64,000 bases of DNA, taken from positions 1 to 64,000 of the forward strand of contig WLJH01000006.1 of assembly GCA_009701885.1 (NCBI GenBank), written 5' to 3'. The notes beneath the pieces were generated by a model. That model searched no databases. It was not told where the DNA came from and saw nothing but the letters and a program-made list of their open reading frames with translations. A program made the position numbers and the translations under genes. Below, piece by piece: positions 54,639 to 64,000 of this stretch; position 1 is the stretch's first letter; every line of letters begins with the position of its first letter. The stretch is from Actinomycetota bacterium (lineage in GTDB: Bacteria > Actinomycetota > Actinomycetes > Propionibacteriales > Nocardioidaceae).

Positions 54639-56117
54639 TCAGCGGGCCAGCAGCGCGGCGGTCTCGCCGAACCCGGGCCCGGCGGCGTGCACGACGCAGA
54701 ACTCCCGGCGCACCTGGCAGGTCCGCACCTCCACCGGACCGGCGCCCGACGCCCGGCCCACCCCGGTCCCGTCGGGCAGCGAGGCCCGGTCGCCCAGGAG
54801 GTAGGTGATCTCGTCGGCCCCGGTGAAGCGCACGTCGAGGACGAGGTCCTCGCGCGTGGTGCCGGAGGCGCGCTCCTCGCCGGTGCCGGCATCGAAGACC
54901 CGCACCCCGAGCCCGCCCTCGCCGGTGCGGGTCAGCACGAACTCCTCGCTCGGGGAGACCTCTCCCCCGTCGCCGGGCACCACGACCCGCCCACCGAAGG
55001 GACCGTCGACGGCGACCCTGCCACCGTCGAGCTGGCGCAGCTCGGTGCTGCCGACGACGTCGACGAGCTCGCCCTGCCCCTGGCCGGACTCGACCTCGCC
55101 GATCATGTTCTCGTCGAGGTCCCACGCGGTCTCGCTGCCGCCCTCGGTGAGACGCAGCACCGGGCCGACCATCCGCAGCAGCCCCACCTGCTCGGCGTCC
55201 CCCACCTCCAGCCGGTCCACCACCCGCCCGGTCCCGACGTCGGCGACCTCGACCTCGTCGTTCTCGGTGACCCACGCGACCCGGCCGCGCACCGCGCTGC
55301 CCACCAGGCCCGGCCCGAGCACGGCCTGCCCCAGGAGCGTCCGCCCGCCGTCGCCGGAGAGCGCGACCACCTGCCCGTCGACGTCGAGGTACACCGCGCC
55401 GGCCCCCATCTCGACCAGGGCCACCACGTCCGGCACCGCGGCCGACCCGTCGTCGAGGTGGACCCGGCCGGCGGCGTACCACGCGACGGGGGCGGGGTTG
55501 GGGCGCCCACCGACGTCGACGGGGCCGAGCGGTGGGTCGGCGGCGGGTCGCTCGTCCGGCCGGAGCGCGGGCACGAGCAGCCCGACCGCGACCGCGGCGG
55601 CCGCGGCGCCGAGGACCAGCCGGCGCGAGGAGCGGGACCGCAGGGGGATCCGCACCACCTCCGGCGGCACGGGTACGCCGGCAGCGACCCGCGCCACGAG
55701 GCCCGGCAGCCCCGGGTCCCACGCACCGTGGTCCCCCGAGCCGGGCACGCCGGCCGGGTCGCGGCCCAGCGCACCCCACACCACCGCGGCCCGGGTGCGC
55801 GGGTCCAGCCGGTCGAGGGGCGCCAGCTCGGGCGGCAGCACCTCGTCGGGGCGGACGCGGTGCCACCACGCGGTGCGGTCGAGCGCGCGCTGCTCGAGCA
55901 GCAGGTCGACGACCTGCGCGTCCGGGTCGCCGGCGACCAGCTCGGACCACCCGGCCCGGACACCGGCGAGGGTGCGGTCGGCCAGCACCGCGGCGTGGTC
56001 CGGCGGGGAGCCGAGCAGCACGGCGAGCCGCACCAGGTCGGGTCGGCGCGCCGCGGCGTACTCCTCGGCCTCGGCGGCGGCCTGCGCGCGGGCGCGGCGC
56101 GCCGGCCCCTGGACCAC
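54639..56117 (-). CDS. Single-pass membrane protein with beta-propeller-like outer part
   Basis: A 492-residue protein that I do not recognise as a named family. The N-terminal 150 residues are helical and Arg-rich; RRPDLVRLAVLLGSPPDHAAVLADRTLAGVRAGW resembles region 2 of SigE-type sigma factors, with a second helical stretch AWWHRVRPDEVL. One helix follows (LVLGAAAAAVAVGLLVPAL, about 190-208). The remaining 280 residues are beta-rich with repeated strand pairs, compatible with a beta-propeller outside the cell. GTG at 56117 is the first start after the neighbour's stop at 56135. It may be a membrane-bound regulator, but that is a guess. Confidence 0.65.
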   Translation of the reverse strand: MVQGPARRARAQAAAEAEEYAAARRPDLVRLAVLLGSPPDHAAVLADRTLAGVRAGWSELVAGDPDAQVVDLLLEQRALDRTAWWHRVRPDEVLPPELAPLDRLDPRTRAAVVWGALGRDPAGVPGSGDHGAWDPGLPGLVARVAAGVPVPPEVVRIPLRSRSSRRLVLGAAAAAVAVGLLVPALRPDERPAADPPLGPVDVGGRPNPAPVAWYAAGRVHLDDGSAAVPDVVALVEMGAGAVYLDVDGQVVALSGDGGRTLLGQAVLGPGLVGSAVRGRVAWVTENDEVEVADVGTGRVVDRLEVGDAEQVGLLRMVGPVLRLTEGGSETAWDLDENMIGEVESGQGQGELVDVVGSTELRQLDGGRVAVDGPFGGRVVVPGDGGEVSPSEEFVLTRTGEGGLGVRVFDAGTGEERASGTTREDLVLDVRFTGADEITYLLGDRASLPDGTGVGRASGAGPVEVRTCQVRREFCVVHAAGPGFGETAALLAR

Positions 56118-56134
56118 TGCCTGGACCGGCCGGC

Positions 56135-56404
56135 TCAGGCGTGCAGCGACATCGGGCCGTAGACCCGTCGGTCGAGCTCGAAGAGGGTGACGGCGTCGAC
56201 GCCCTCGCGGGCCAGGTCGGCCCAGGTCTCGCCCACCCACGACTCGGCGTCGCCCTGGCTGGGGAAGCGCTGCCCGTCGAGGTCGGCGGCGGCCTCGCCG
56301 GTCAGGCGCACCTCGGCGCCGGTCGCGTCCTCCAGCCGCCACCACCAGGGCAGCTCGGCGGGGGTCGGTGCGCGGAACGTGGCGGGCTGCTCGGGCAGCG
56401 ACAT
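56135..56404 (-). CDS. Small conserved hypothetical protein
   Basis: An 89-residue soluble protein that opens PEQPATFRAPTPAELPWWWRLED and contains GEAAADLDGQRFPSQGDAESWVGETW. No catalytic or metal motif is visible. Similar small proteins are common in actinobacteria but have no known function. It starts 2 nt after the gcvT stop, so it is translated from the gcvT transcript. Confidence 0.8.
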   Translation of the reverse strand: MSLPEQPATFRAPTPAELPWWWRLEDATGAEVRLTGEAAADLDGQRFPSQGDAESWVGETWADLAREGVDAVTLFELDRRVYGPMSLHA

Positions 56405-56405
56405 C

Positions 56406-57515
56406 TCAGACCTCCCGGACCGAGGGCTCGACGAAGGGGGGCTTGGTGAGCTGGAAGACCTCGCGGCGCCCGCGCACGTCCACCGACACCTCGGCGTCGG
56501 GGGCGACGGTGGCCGCGACGAGCGCGAGCCCCACCCCCTTGCGCAGGGTCGGGGAGAAGGTGCCGGACGTGACCTCCCCGACCGGCACGTCGGCGCTGAG
56601 CAGCACCCGCATGTGCGGGCGGGGGATGCCGCGGCCGGTGGCGACGATGCCGCGCAGCACCCGCTGCGGACCCTCCTCGCGCTGGCGCAGCAGCGGCTCG
56701 CGGCCCCAGAACTCCGGCTTCGACCACCCGACGGCCCACCCGAGCCGGGCCTCGACGGGCGTCACGTCGAGGGAGATGTCCTGGCCGTGGAGCGGGTAGC
56801 CCATCTCGGTGCGCAGGGTGTCGCGGGCGCCCAGGCCGCACGGCAGGATGCCGTGCTCGGCACCGGCCTGGAGCAGCGCGTCCCACAGCGACTCGGCCGC
56901 GGCGTTGGGTGCGAGCAGCTCGTAGCCCCGCTCGCCGGTGTAGCCCGTGCGGCACACGACGACCTCGTGGCCCGCGTGCGCCCCGAGCCCGAAGGCCATG
57001 TAGTCCTGGTCGACCGGCAGCCCCAGCGCGGTGAGCACCTCGTCGGACCGCGGACCCTGGACCGCCAGGACGACCATCTCGCGGTGGCGGTCGGTGACGG
57101 TGACGCCCGCGGGGGCTGCGGCGGCCAGTCGCCGCACGACCTCGGCAGTGTTGGCGGCGTTAGGCACGAGCAGGACGTCGTCGTCGGCGTGGAGGTAGGC
57201 GATCAGGTCGTCGACCACCCCACCGGTCTGCTCGTCGCAGCACAGGGTGTACTGCGCGCGACCGGGACCGATCCGGCCCAGGTCGTTGGTCAGGCAGGCG
57301 TTGACGAAGTCGGCCGCGCCCGGCCCGGAGACCGTCGCCTTGCCGAGGTGGCTGACGTCGAAGAGGCCGACGGCCTCGCGCACGGCGGTGTGCTCCTTGA
57401 CGACCCCGGACCCGGCGTACTCCAGCGGCATCGACCAGCCGCCGAACTCCGCCGTCTTGGCCCCGAGCGCCTCGTGCCGGGCGTGGAGCGGCGAGGTGAG
57501 CAGCGGCGTCGACAT
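56406..57515 (-). CDS. gcvT: Glycine cleavage system aminomethyltransferase (T protein)
   Basis: Transfers the methylene unit from the aminomethyl-lipoyl H protein to tetrahydrofolate. The 369-residue protein has [33 protein letters not shown] and [13 protein letters not shown], all typical of GcvT. gcvH and gcvP are not in the window. ATG at 57515 is 7 nt after TAGGTT, which rules out a glycine riboswitch in front of this gene. The dihydrolipoyl dehydrogenase it needs is encoded nearby (59633). Confidence 0.95.
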   Translation of the reverse strand: MSTPLLTSPLHARHEALGAKTAEFGGWSMPLEYAGSGVVKEHTAVREAVGLFDVSHLGKATVSGPGAADFVNACLTNDLGRIGPGRAQYTLCCDEQTGGVVDDLIAYLHADDDVLLVPNAANTAEVVRRLAAAAPAGVTVTDRHREMVVLAVQGPRSDEVLTALGLPVDQDYMAFGLGAHAGHEVVVCRTGYTGERGYELLAPNAAAESLWDALLQAGAEHGILPCGLGARDTLRTEMGYPLHGQDISLDVTPVEARLGWAVGWSKPEFWGREPLLRQREEGPQRVLRGIVATGRGIPRPHMRVLLSADVPVGEVTSGTFSPTLRKGVGLALVAATVAPDAEVSVDVRGRREVFQLTKPPFVEPSVREV

Positions 57516-57522
57516 GGCGTGG

Positions 57523-57528
57523 AACCTA
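57523..57528 (-). promoter_or_regulatory. -10 hexamer of gcvT (leaderless)
   Basis: TAGGTT on the minus strand, 7 nt before ATG 57515. Confidence 0.55.
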
Positions 57529-57571
57529 CCCCAGCGGGCACCGTGGGCCCCTCCCCTCGCACCCCGTCTCC

Positions 57572-57577
57572 TAGGCT
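57572..57577 (+). promoter_or_regulatory. -10 hexamer of pepA (leaderless)
   Basis: TAGGCT followed by 6 nt and GTG 57584. The 68-bp region serves both gcvT and pepA. Confidence 0.5.
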
Positions 57578-57583
57578 GCCGGG

Positions 57584-59095
57584 GTGACCTCCTTCATCCT
57601 GCGCAGCGCCAGCCCCGCCAAGACCAAGGTCGACGCCGTGGTGGTGGGCGTGCTCGCCGGGGAGGACGGTGTCTCCCTGGCCGACGGCGCGCAGGACGTC
57701 GCCTCGGCGTACGGCCGCAAGCTGCGCCCGCTGCTGGCCTCGCTCTCGATCAAGGGCAGCCTCGGCGAGACCACCCGCATCCCCACGGCCGGCGCGATCA
57801 ATGCTCCGGTGCTCGTGCTGGTCGGCCTGGGCCGCACCCCGTCGACCGCCGACCTGCGCCGGGCCGCCGGCGCTGCCGCCCGCGCGGTGCCCAACGCGGC
57901 GACGGTGGCCCTGGCGCTGCCGACCCCCGGCGCTGCCGAGGTCCGGGCCGTCACCGAGGGCTGGCTGCTCGGTGGCTACCGCTTCACCGCCTACCAGCGC
58001 GACACCGCGACACCGACCGACGGCCCCGGCGAGGTGGTGGTGCTCACCCCGGCCGCCCGCAAGCAGGAGGTCGTCGACGCGCTCGCCCGTGCCGAGGTGG
58101 TCGCGCAGTCCGTCGCCGACTGCCGCACCTGGGTCAACACGCCTCCGGGCGACCTCACCCCGCCGCTCTTCGCCGAGGCCGTGCAGGCTGCGACCGCCCC
58201 GCTCGCCAAGGGCCGCGGCAAGGTGCTGACGGTGACCGTCCACGACGAGGTCGCCCTGGCCGAGATGGGCTGCGGGGGCATCCTCGGCGTCGGCCAGGGC
58301 TCCGACGCCCCGCCGCGCCTGGTCGAGATCACCTACGCCCCCAAGGGCCTGGCGAAGGACGCACCCCACCTCGCACTGGTCGGCAAGGGCATCACGTTCG
58401 ACTCCGGTGGGCTGACCATCAAGCCCGCCACCTCCATGCACGAGATGAAGAGCGACATGGCCGGGGCCGCCGCGGTCGTGCAGGCCACGCTCGCGATCGC
58501 CCGCCTCGGCCTGCCGCTGAAGGTCTCCACCTTCGTGCCGATGGCCGAGAACATGGTGTCCGGCAACGCCACCCGCCCCGGCGACGTCCTGCGCCTGTAC
58601 GGCGGCACGACCGTCGAGATCCTCAACACCGACGCCGAGGGCCGCCTCGTGCTCGGTGACGCGCTCGGCCGGGCCGTCGAGGTCTCCCCCGACCTCGTCG
58701 TCGACGTCGCCACACTGACCGGCCACATGGTGCTGGCGCTCGGCACCCAGGTGGCCGGCGTCCTGGGCACCGAGGAGACCGTCGCCCAGGTGCTGGCCGC
58801 GGCCGAGGCCGCCGGCGAGGCGATGTGGCCGATGCCGATCCCCGAGGAGATGAAGCAGCGCATCACCTCCTCCAAGGTCGCCGACCTCGCCCAGCACGAC
58901 TGGGTGCGGTGGGGAGGCGGGCTCTTCGCGGCCGCCTTCCTGCGCGAGTTCACCGGCGGGCTGCCGTGGGCGCACCTGGACATCGCCGGACCCGCCTTCG
59001 CCAGCGGCGGGCCCTCGGGCCACGTCACCAGCGGCGGCACCGGCTTCGCGGTCGCGACGCTGGTCAACCTCGCCGACGCGCTGGTCGCCTCCTAG
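57584..59095 (+). CDS. pepA: Leucyl aminopeptidase (M17)
   Basis: A 503-residue cytosolic, hexameric two-metal aminopeptidase that trims N-terminal residues from peptides. The metal and catalytic motifs are complete: [30 protein letters not shown] and [14 protein letters not shown], the M17 signature. GTG at 57584 opens [20 protein letters not shown]. It is divergent from gcvT, an arrangement also seen in mycobacteria, where the lipoamide enzymes are nearby too. Confidence 0.95.
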   Translation: MTSFILRSASPAKTKVDAVVVGVLAGEDGVSLADGAQDVASAYGRKLRPLLASLSIKGSLGETTRIPTAGAINAPVLVLVGLGRTPSTADLRRAAGAAARAVPNAATVALALPTPGAAEVRAVTEGWLLGGYRFTAYQRDTATPTDGPGEVVVLTPAARKQEVVDALARAEVVAQSVADCRTWVNTPPGDLTPPLFAEAVQAATAPLAKGRGKVLTVTVHDEVALAEMGCGGILGVGQGSDAPPRLVEITYAPKGLAKDAPHLALVGKGITFDSGGLTIKPATSMHEMKSDMAGAAAVVQATLAIARLGLPLKVSTFVPMAENMVSGNATRPGDVLRLYGGTTVEILNTDAEGRLVLGDALGRAVEVSPDLVVDVATLTGHMVLALGTQVAGVLGTEETVAQVLAAAEAAGEAMWPMPIPEEMKQRITSSKVADLAQHDWVRWGGGLFAAAFLREFTGGLPWAHLDIAGPAFASGGPSGHVTSGGTGFAVATLVNLADALVAS

Positions 59096-59109
59096 GACGC
59101 CAGCCCGTC

Positions 59110-59502
59110 CTAGGAGTCCAGCTCGTCGCGTAGCGCCTGCTTCTGCGCCTGGCGCTGCCGGGAGTTGTACTCCCGCATCCGCTGCGGCACCCCCACCACG
59201 GCGGCGTCGTACGACGGGATCTGCTGACGGTTGCAGAAGTCGTGGGCCCACTTCACCGAGGGCACCCGACGTCGGGTCCACTCCCCGTCGTGGGCCACCA
59301 GCAGCAGCGTCACGTCGCTCACCGCGGTGCGCGGCTCGACGAAGCCCTCGACCCCGCGACGCTCACCCACCCAGGAGTTGAGGTGGTCGACGTCGGCGCC
59401 GTCGGCGGCGCGCACGCGCGTCGAGCCGGTGCGGTAGGCGTCCCGGGCGGGCTTGCGCATCTTCGCCCCGGAGCCGCGGCGGAAGCGGTCCAGCAGTCCC
59501 AT
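59110..59502 (-). CDS. Conserved hypothetical protein
   Basis: A 130-residue basic soluble protein starting GLLDRFRRGSGAKMRKPARD, with a central HDGEWTRRRVPSVKWAHDFCNRQQIPSYDAAVVGVPQRMR and a coiled-coil-like Gln/Arg C-terminus. I do not recognise a function; similar proteins occur between pepA and lpd in other actinobacteria. ATG at 59502 has CAGACT 6 nt upstream. Confidence 0.75.
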   Translation of the reverse strand: MGLLDRFRRGSGAKMRKPARDAYRTGSTRVRAADGADVDHLNSWVGERRGVEGFVEPRTAVSDVTLLLVAHDGEWTRRRVPSVKWAHDFCNRQQIPSYDAAVVGVPQRMREYNSRQRQAQKQALRDELDS

Positions 59503-59508
59503 GGCACC

Positions 59509-59514
59509 AGTCTG
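59509..59514 (-). promoter_or_regulatory. -10 hexamer of hypothetical gene
   Basis: CAGACT on the minus strand, 6 nt before ATG 59502. A 7-bp stem-loop (CCGACCC-N6-GGGTCGG, 59516-59535) lies just upstream in the divergent gap. Confidence 0.35.
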
Positions 59515-59632
59515 CCCGACCCACCCTCGGGTCGGTGTCGGGAGCGGTCGCAGTAGTGCAAGGATGGGCGGCGCTCGCGCCGGACCCGTCGCGCGAGCAG
59601 CAGCCCAGCCCGACACGAGCCGAAGGACCACG

Positions 59633-61048
59633 GTGGCCGACCCCGGACACGCACCCGCACACGGCACGGAGTTCGACGTGCTCATCCTCGGGGCGGGGTC
59701 GGGCGGCTACGCCTGTGCCCTGCGCGCCGCGCAGCTCGGTCTCTCGGTCGGGCTGGTCGAGGCGGACAAGGTCGGCGGCACCTGCCTGCACGTCGGCTGC
59801 ATCCCCACCAAGGCGCTGCTCCACGCCGCGGAGGTCGCCGACTCCGCGCGCGAGTCCGAGCGCTTCGGCGTCCGGGCCACGCTCGAGGGCATCGACATGG
59901 CGGGGGTCAACTCCTACAAGGACGGCGTCGTCGCCCGGCTGCACAAGGGCCTCACCGGCCTCGTGAAGGGCCGGGGCATCACCGTGATCGAGGGCCGCGG
60001 CACCTTGACCGGCCCGCGCGAGGTCACCGTCGTCGGCACGGCCTACTCCGGGCGCCACCTCGTCCTCGCCTCCGGCTCCTACGCCCGCACCCTGCCCGGC
60101 CTCGAGGTCGACGGCGAGCGGGTCCTCACCTCCGAGCACGCCCTGCGCCTGGAGCACGTCCCGGCCTCGGTCGTGGTGCTCGGCGGCGGCGTCATCGGCT
60201 GCGAGTTCGCCAGCGTGTGGCGCTCCTTCGGGGCCGAGGTCACCATCGTGGAGGCCCTGCCGCGCCTGGTCGCGGCCGAGGACCCGGCCTCGTCCAAGGC
60301 CCTGGAGCGCGCCTTCCGCAAGCGCGGCATCGCCTTCCGCACCGCCACCCGCTCCACCGGCGTCGAGCGCACCGAGACCGGTGTCCGGGTCGACATCGAG
60401 GACGACAAGGGCGGCACCGGCTCGATCGAGGCCGAGCTGCTGCTGGTCGCCGTCGGTCGCGGGCCGGCCACCGACGGCCTCGGGTACGCCGAGCAGGGCG
60501 TGGCCATGGAGCGCGGCTTCGTCCTCGCCGACGAGCACGGCCGCACCAACCTCGAGGGCGTGTACGCCGTCGGCGACATCGTCCCGGGCCTCCAGCTGGC
60601 CCACCGCGGCTTCCAGCAGGGCGTGCACGTGGCCGAACACATCGCCGGGCTCGACCCGGTCCCCGTGCCGGAGTCGAGCATCCCGCGCGTCACCTACTCC
60701 CACCCCGAGATCGCCTCGGTCGGGCTCGACGAGGAGACCGCCCGCTCGACGTACGGCGCGGACGCCGTCGAGACCCTCACCTACGACCTGGGCGGCAACG
60801 GCAAGAGCCAGATCGTGCAGACGCAGGGCTTCGTGAAGCTCGTCCGCCAGGTCGACGGCCCCGTCCTGGGCGTCCACATGGTCGGTGACCGCGTGGGCGA
60901 GCTGATCGGCGAGGCGCAGCTCATCTGCGCCTGGGAGGCCCACCCCGAGGACGTCACCCCGCTCCTGCACGCCCACCCCACCCAGAACGAAGCGCTCGGC
61001 GAGGCCCACCTGGCCCTCGCGGGCAAGGCCCTGCACGCGCACGGCTGA
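59633..61048 (+). CDS. lpd: Dihydrolipoyl dehydrogenase (E3)
   Basis: The flavoprotein that reoxidises dihydrolipoamide for 2-oxoacid dehydrogenases and the glycine cleavage system. The 471-residue protein has the FAD motif [20 protein letters not shown], the redox-active pair C51/C56 in [13 protein letters not shown], the NAD motif [16 protein letters not shown], the second FAD motif VYAVGDIV and the C-terminal His-Glu pair in [11 protein letters not shown] at 59633 has GAAGGA 5 nt upstream and a leader of at least several tens of bases. sucB follows after 76 nt. Confidence 0.95.
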   Translation: MADPGHAPAHGTEFDVLILGAGSGGYACALRAAQLGLSVGLVEADKVGGTCLHVGCIPTKALLHAAEVADSARESERFGVRATLEGIDMAGVNSYKDGVVARLHKGLTGLVKGRGITVIEGRGTLTGPREVTVVGTAYSGRHLVLASGSYARTLPGLEVDGERVLTSEHALRLEHVPASVVVLGGGVIGCEFASVWRSFGAEVTIVEALPRLVAAEDPASSKALERAFRKRGIAFRTATRSTGVERTETGVRVDIEDDKGGTGSIEAELLLVAVGRGPATDGLGYAEQGVAMERGFVLADEHGRTNLEGVYAVGDIVPGLQLAHRGFQQGVHVAEHIAGLDPVPVPESSIPRVTYSHPEIASVGLDEETARSTYGADAVETLTYDLGGNGKSQIVQTQGFVKLVRQVDGPVLGVHMVGDRVGELIGEAQLICAWEAHPEDVTPLLHAHPTQNEALGEAHLALAGKALHAHG

Positions 61049-61124
61049 CCGCCCGACCGCGCGCAGGACCCGCAGCACCCACAGCAGACCGCAGACCCAC
61101 GCAACCCGCTACCGAAGGAATCGC

Positions 61125-62981
61125 ATGGCCACCGAAGTCACCCTCCCGGCGCTCGGGGAGTCCGTCACCGAGGGCACCGTCACCCGCTGGCTCAAGCAGG
61201 TCGGCGACACCGTCGCGGTCGACGAGCCGCTGCTGGAGGTCTCCACCGACAAGGTCGACACCGAGATCCCCTCCCCCGTGGCCGGCACCCTGCTGGAGAT
61301 CAAGGCCGCCGAGGACGACACGGTCGAGGTCGGCGCGGTCCTGGCGATGATCGGCGAGGAGGGCGAGTCGACCGGTGCGTCCACCGACACCGCCACCCCC
61401 GAGGCCGAGCCCGCCGACGAGCAGGAGGCGGAGAAGAAGGCCGAGCAGGAGGAGCAGGTCGAGGCCGAGACCGGCGAGCTGCCCCCCGGCGACGAGACCC
61501 CCGAGCGCGAGAAGCAGGACGAGGCGCCCGCGGCGTCCGGTTCCGGTTCCGGTTCCGGTTCCTCCGGAGGCTCCGGCGGCGGCGGTGGCGGCACCTCGGT
61601 GACGCTCCCGGCGCTGGGCGAGTCGGTCACCGAGGGCACCGTGACCCGCTGGCTGAAGCAGGTCGGCGACGAGGTCGCCGTCGACGAGCCGCTGCTAGAG
61701 GTCTCCACCGACAAGGTCGACACCGAGATCCCCTCCCCCGTGGCCGGCACCCTGCTGGAGATCAAGGTCGAGGAGGACGAGACCGTCGAGGTCGGCGCCG
61801 AGCTCGCCGTGATCGGCGACGGCTCCGCGTCGCCCGCCGAGGCCCCCCAGGAGGAGGCCCCGCAGGAGGAGAAGCAGCCGGAGCCGGAGCCTGCGAAGGC
61901 CGAGGAGCCCGCCCCCGCCGCCCAGGAGACCCCCTCCGAGCCGGCTGCGCGTGCCTCGGAGCCCCCGAAGGAGGAGGCCCCGAAGCAGGAGGCACCCCAG
62001 CAGTCCGCGCCCCAGCCGTCGGCACCCGGGGGCGACGGTCCGGGCTACGTCACGCCGCTCGTGCGCAAGCTCGCCGGGCAGCACGGCGTGGACCTGTCCA
62101 CCGTCGAGGGCACCGGTGTCGGTGGTCGCATCCGCAAGCAGGACGTGCTCGCCGCGGCCGAGGCCGCCAAGAAGCCGGCTGCCGCGCCCGCTGCCCCGGC
62201 CCCCGCCGCCTCCGGCGGTTCCGCGCCGCGCAGCTCCTCGGGCACCCCGGTCCCGGTGAACCCCTCGCCGCTGCGAGGAACCACCGAGCCGCTGTCGCGG
62301 CTGCGCAAGATCATCGCGGCGCGGATGAACGAGTCGCTGGCGACCTCCGCGCAGCTGACCCAGGTCGTCGAGGTCGACGTCACCAACATCGCGCGGCTGC
62401 GCGAGGCGACCAAGGCCGAGTTTGCGGCCCGCGAGGGCGTGAAGCTGTCGTACCTGCCCTTCTTCGCGAAGGCAGCCGTCGACGCACTCAAGCAGCACCC
62501 CAAGCTCAACGCGACCATCGACGACGAGGCCGGCGAGGTCACGTTCCACGACCACGAGCACGTGGCGTTCGCCGTCGACACCGACAAGGGCCTGCTGACC
62601 CCGGTGGTCAAGGACGCCGGCGACCTGTCGATCTCGGGCCTGGCCAAGAAGATCGCCGACGTCGCCGAGCGCACCCGCACCAACAAGATCACCCCCGACG
62701 ACCTGTCGGGCGGCACGTTCACGATCACCAACCTGGGCAGCGTCGGGGCGCTCTTCGACACCCCGATCATCAACCAGCCCCAGGTCGCGATCCTCGGCCC
62801 CGGTGCCGTGGTGAAGCGCCCAGTGGTCATCGACGACCCGAACCTCGGCGAGACGATCGCGGTGCGCCACATGGTCTACCTCGCGCTCACCTACGACCAC
62901 CGCCTGGTCGACGGCGCCGACGCCGGTCGGTTCCTCCAGGAGGTCAAGCAGCGCCTCGAGTCGGGTTCGTTCGAGGTCTGA
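61125..62981 (+). CDS. sucB: Dihydrolipoamide acyltransferase (E2) with two lipoyl domains
   Basis: The core of a 2-oxoacid dehydrogenase complex, most likely the succinyl/acetyl transferase used in the actinobacterial 2-oxoglutarate and pyruvate complexes. The 618 residues hold two lipoyl domains with lipoyl Lys43 and Lys197 (both [10 protein letters not shown]), flexible linkers rich in Ala, Pro, Glu and Gly-Ser, a peripheral-subunit-binding domain (309-345) and the catalytic domain (about 385-618) with [11 protein letters not shown] (H592, D596). ATG at 61125 follows GAAGGA. E1 genes are not in the window. It forms an operon with lpd and ends in a strong terminator. Confidence 0.94.
   Translation: MATEVTLPALGESVTEGTVTRWLKQVGDTVAVDEPLLEVSTDKVDTEIPSPVAGTLLEIKAAEDDTVEVGAVLAMIGEEGESTGASTDTATPEAEPADEQEAEKKAEQEEQVEAETGELPPGDETPEREKQDEAPAASGSGSGSGSSGGSGGGGGGTSVTLPALGESVTEGTVTRWLKQVGDEVAVDEPLLEVSTDKVDTEIPSPVAGTLLEIKVEEDETVEVGAELAVIGDGSASPAEAPQEEAPQEEKQPEPEPAKAEEPAPAAQETPSEPAARASEPPKEEAPKQEAPQQSAPQPSAPGGDGPGYVTPLVRKLAGQHGVDLSTVEGTGVGGRIRKQDVLAAAEAAKKPAAAPAAPAPAASGGSAPRSSSGTPVPVNPSPLRGTTEPLSRLRKIIAARMNESLATSAQLTQVVEVDVTNIARLREATKAEFAAREGVKLSYLPFFAKAAVDALKQHPKLNATIDDEAGEVTFHDHEHVAFAVDTDKGLLTPVVKDAGDLSISGLAKKIADVAERTRTNKITPDDLSGGTFTITNLGSVGALFDTPIINQPQVAILGPGAVVKRPVVIDDPNLGETIAVRHMVYLALTYDHRLVDGADAGRFLQEVKQRLESGSFEV
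61218..61766 (+). repeat. 87-nt direct repeat within sucB
   Basis: Positions 61218-61304 and 61680-61766 are identical except for one base (g at 61235, a at 61697). They encode the lipoyl-lysine hairpins of the two lipoyl domains. Between them a TCCGGT-type hexamer repeat (about 61538-61562) encodes a Gly-Ser linker. Confidence 0.9.
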
Positions 62982-62997
62982 CCCACAGCACCACCGC

Positions 62998-63029
62998 ACG
63001 GCCCGCCCGGGACAGCCCGGGCGGGCCGT
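62998..63029 (+). terminator. Terminator after sucB
   Basis: ACGGCCCGCCCGGG (62998-63011), loop ACAG and its perfect complement (63016-63029) form a 14-bp GC stem beginning 16 nt after the sucB stop codon. There is no U-tract, as is usual in high-GC actinobacteria. Confidence 0.88.
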
Positions 63030-63108
63030 CGTGCGCCCGGGGTCCAGCGTGCCCTGCCGGCGCCGTGACCCCAGCGTTATTGAGGAGCGCACCGTCGGTG
63101 CCAGGACT

Positions 63109-63114
63109 TACGGT
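63109..63114 (+). promoter_or_regulatory. -10 hexamer of ABC transporter gene
   Basis: TACGGT ending 9 nt before the GTG at 63124, giving a leader of only about 3 nt. Confidence 0.4.
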
Positions 63115-63123
63115 GCAAGCACC

Positions 63124-64000
63124 GTGACCAGCACCGTCTCGCCGCCCACGAAGCGGCCACCCCAGCCCCGTCCGTCCGCGACCGCCCACCGCCAGCCCGT
63201 CGACTGGCGCCGGCTCCGCGGGCCGGTCGCCCTCGCCTGCGTCCTCGGCGCGTTCGTGGCCGCCGTCGGCACCAGCCTCGGCACCGTCGTCGCCGGCCGG
63301 CTGGCCGAGGACCCCACCACCGGCCTGGTCGGCCTGCTCGCGCTCTGCGTCGTCGGTGGCGCCTTGGTCGACACCGTGGCCCGCACCGTCTGGGCCGGGG
63401 TCGTGGACCGGGCCGCCGGTCGGCTGCGCGGCGACCTGCTCGACGCCGCCATGGCCCAGCCGCTGGCCGAGCTGTCCGAGCAGGCCGTCGGCGAGGTCCT
63501 CGACCGCGTCGACGACGATACCCACGAGGTCGGCACGCTGCTCCGGCAGAGCGTGTGGATGGCGATGCGCACGCTGCTGGCCTCGGGCCCGCTGTGGATC
63601 GTGGCAGGCCTGACCTGGTGGCCGGCGTTCATCCTCTTCCCGGTCTCGGCGGTGGCGACGTTCTGGTTCGTGAAGTCCCGCCTGCCCGAGATCTCGCGCC
63701 GCAAGGTGATCGAGGAGATGGCCTGGACCGACCACGCGGCCGCCATGGAGGAGGGCATCGCCGCCCGCGACGACCTGCGCACCAGCCTGGGCCAGGCCTA
63801 CGTCGTCCGCCGGTGCACCGAGCTGGCCGCGACCCTGCACCGCCGTTTCGACGAGGTCTTGGCCATGGAGGCCAGCGTGGGTCGCCGCACCGGCACCCTG
63901 CTGCACGCGATGCTCGCCGCCACCGGGGTGGCGGGCGTCGCGCTGGTCGTGGACGGTCGGCTCTCCACCGGGGCACTGGTGACGCTCTTCCTGGTCACCA
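63124..64000 (+). CDS. ABC exporter, membrane domain (cut by window end)
   Basis: An open frame of at least 292 codons that continues past the window. After a Pro/Arg-rich N-terminus of about 30 residues it has helices PVALACVLGAFVAAVGTSLG, GLVGLLALCVVGGALVDTVA, LLASGPLWIVAGLTWWPAFI and FPVSAVATFWFV, and the cytoplasmic loop VGEVLDRVDDDTHEVGTLLRQ typical of the transmembrane domain of half-size ABC exporters. The ATPase domain would lie beyond 64000. GTG at 63124 is supported by a nearby -10. Substrate unknown. Confidence 0.85.
   Translation, partial: MTSTVSPPTKRPPQPRPSATAHRQPVDWRRLRGPVALACVLGAFVAAVGTSLGTVVAGRLAEDPTTGLVGLLALCVVGGALVDTVARTVWAGVVDRAAGRLRGDLLDAAMAQPLAELSEQAVGEVLDRVDDDTHEVGTLLRQSVWMAMRTLLASGPLWIVAGLTWWPAFILFPVSAVATFWFVKSRLPEISRRKVIEEMAWTDHAAAMEEGIAARDDLRTSLGQAYVVRRCTELAATLHRRFDEVLAMEASVGRRTGTLLHAMLAATGVAGVALVVDGRLSTGALVTLFLVT

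Overview
The window is high-GC actinobacterial chromosome. Several things point to a Nocardioides-like member of the Propionibacteriales: most genes end with GTGA/ATGA overlaps, many starts are GTG, at least 20 genes have a TAnnnT-type -10 hexamer 6-8 nt before the start codon (leaderless transcription), recA has both a LexA box and a RecA-NDp (PafBC-type) promoter, and typical actinobacterial neighbours such as DUF3046, lhr-nei2 and rimO-pgsA are present. The genus is an inference; no rRNA or tRNA gene is visible. No phage, insertion sequence or CRISPR array was found. Genes are dense and no gap exceeds about 210 nt.

Layout. 64-5347: glyA, then a divergent sulfur-assimilation unit: cysteine-type leader peptide, sulfite reductase sirA, a 56-residue zinc-ribbon protein, APS reductase cysH and the siroheme chelatase cbiX. 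5349-9204: a minus-strand chain recA-recX-ppk2-HipA-like kinase-DUF3037 under DNA-damage promoters. 9240-15562: a glycosyltransferase/molybdopterin cluster (GT2, DUF2064 transferase, methyltransferase, membrane-anchored Moco oxidoreductase, small membrane protein), a divergent GT-C-like membrane protein, and a zinc-knuckle sugar epimerase, with a 161-bp element bounded by 17-bp inverted repeats between the last two. 15562-20516: MTA phosphorylase, MFS transporter, DUF3046 and an ABC-2 exporter. 20584-25479: a membrane protein, a 981-residue fusion of SRPBCC, thiolase-like and enoyl-CoA hydratase domains, a hypothetical protein and a methyltransferase.

25534-46008: the lhr-nei2 DNA repair pair, clgR, cinA, then a three-gene block (GH15 glucosidase, secreted nuclease, secreted 5'-nucleotidase) separating cinA from pgsA-rimO, then a RodZ-like protein and ftsK. 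46050-53722: sensor kinase, ribonuclease J, dapA, an F420-type oxidoreductase, dihydrofolate reductase, thyA and a secreted trypsin-like protease. 53754-64000: a PhzF-like protein, an unusual membrane protein, gcvT, pepA, lpd, a two-lipoyl E2 (sucB) and the start of an ABC exporter cut by the window end.

Functional links. glyA, gcvT, folA, thyA and lpd meet in one-carbon/folate metabolism. cbiX makes the siroheme that sirA needs, and sirA and cysH reduce sulfate-derived sulfur in an operon that probably senses cysteine through the leader peptide. The nuclease and 5'-nucleotidase could together release phosphate from extracellular DNA. lpd and sucB form part of a 2-oxoacid dehydrogenase complex. 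The points most worth checking are the triple-domain fusion at 21334-24279, the leader peptide at 1699-1788, the inverted-repeat element at 14350-14510, the glycosyltransferase/Moco cluster, and the kinases that share the recA transcription unit.
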